Source: an uncultured Bacteroidia bacterium (GTDB taxonomy: Bacteria; Bacteroidota; Bacteroidia; Bacteroidales; UBA932). From it: a DNA stretch of 5,697 nucleotides. Every line of letters starts with the position of its first letter. Position 1 is the stretch's first letter. The notes beneath the pieces were generated by a model, which made no database searches, was not told where the DNA came from, and saw only the letters and a list, made by a program, of their open reading frames with translations. Where the stretch lies: contig CACYEB010000189.1 of the NCBI GenBank assembly GCA_902773305.1, forward strand, positions 1 through 5,697, written 5' to 3'. The translations under genes and the position numbers were made by a program. Below are positions 5,662-5,697 of this stretch, piece after piece.

Positions 5662-5697
5662 ATGGACAGCAACGAATTATTAAGCAAGGTTCGCAAG
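5662..5697 (+). CDS. DUF58-domain protein, N-terminal 12 codons (3' end outside window)
   Basis: Only the start MDSNELLSKVRK is visible before the window ends. This matches the opening of DUF58 proteins that follow moxR in Bacteroidota (typically ELLKKVR near the N-terminus). DUF58 proteins carry a von Willebrand-like fold and are thought to work with the MoxR ATPase. The gene starts 18 bp after the moxR stop with a good Shine-Dalgarno, which implies one operon; the bat genes often follow in this phylum. The call rests on context plus a very short match. Confidence 0.75.
   Translation, partial: MDSNELLSKVRK

Noticed and set aside
1..5697. Search for CRISPR repeats, tRNA genes, insertion-sequence ends, attachment sites or a toxin-antitoxin or defence gene.
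   Set aside because: No repeated spacer structure, cloverleaf, transposase or phage-like gene was seen; the non-coding stretches are accounted for by rnpB and short leaders.

Overview
The window looks like chromosomal DNA from a Bacteroidota (Bacteroidales-like) bacterium of moderate to fairly high GC. Three things point there. The promoters match the Bacteroidota -7 consensus TAnnTTTG. Most genes have AT-rich leaders without a Shine-Dalgarno. The proteins are Bacteroidota-type: a ParE with EGDSASGS in its TOPRIM domain, a TolA/TonB-like transducer, and a MoxR gene followed by a DUF58 gene. Genus cannot be fixed from the sequence alone.

Left part, plus strand (1-1886): the C-terminal half of topoisomerase IV subunit B (parE, cut by the left edge) is followed after 9 bp by a small PlsC-like lysophospholipid acyltransferase. 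The next ~400 bp have no protein gene. They hold a complete bacterial type A RNase P RNA gene (rnpB), with its own TAnnTTTG promoter, a closing P1 helix, the P4 core and a strong intrinsic terminator. The terminator's T-tract overlaps the stop codon of the convergent tonB gene.

Middle, minus strand (1884-4585): a tightly packed unit, transcribed right to left, reads truA, exbB, exbD, tonB, with gaps of 11, 12 and 3 bp. TruA is the tRNA pseudouridine synthase for the anticodon arm. ExbB, ExbD and TonB form an inner-membrane proton-driven motor that energises outer-membrane receptors or envelope integrity. The ExbB has a Thr where E. coli ExbB has its channel Glu.

Right part, plus strand (4600-5697): a MoxR-type AAA+ ATPase diverges from truA across a 62-bp gap with candidate promoters on both strands. 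The first 12 codons of a DUF58 protein follow, the usual start of a Bacteroidota moxR-DUF58-bat cluster, cut by the right edge.

I see no mobile element, CRISPR array, tRNA gene, phage gene or clearly new system. The content is conserved housekeeping and envelope genes. The least obvious element is the RNase P RNA, which a protein-only annotation would leave as an empty gap.
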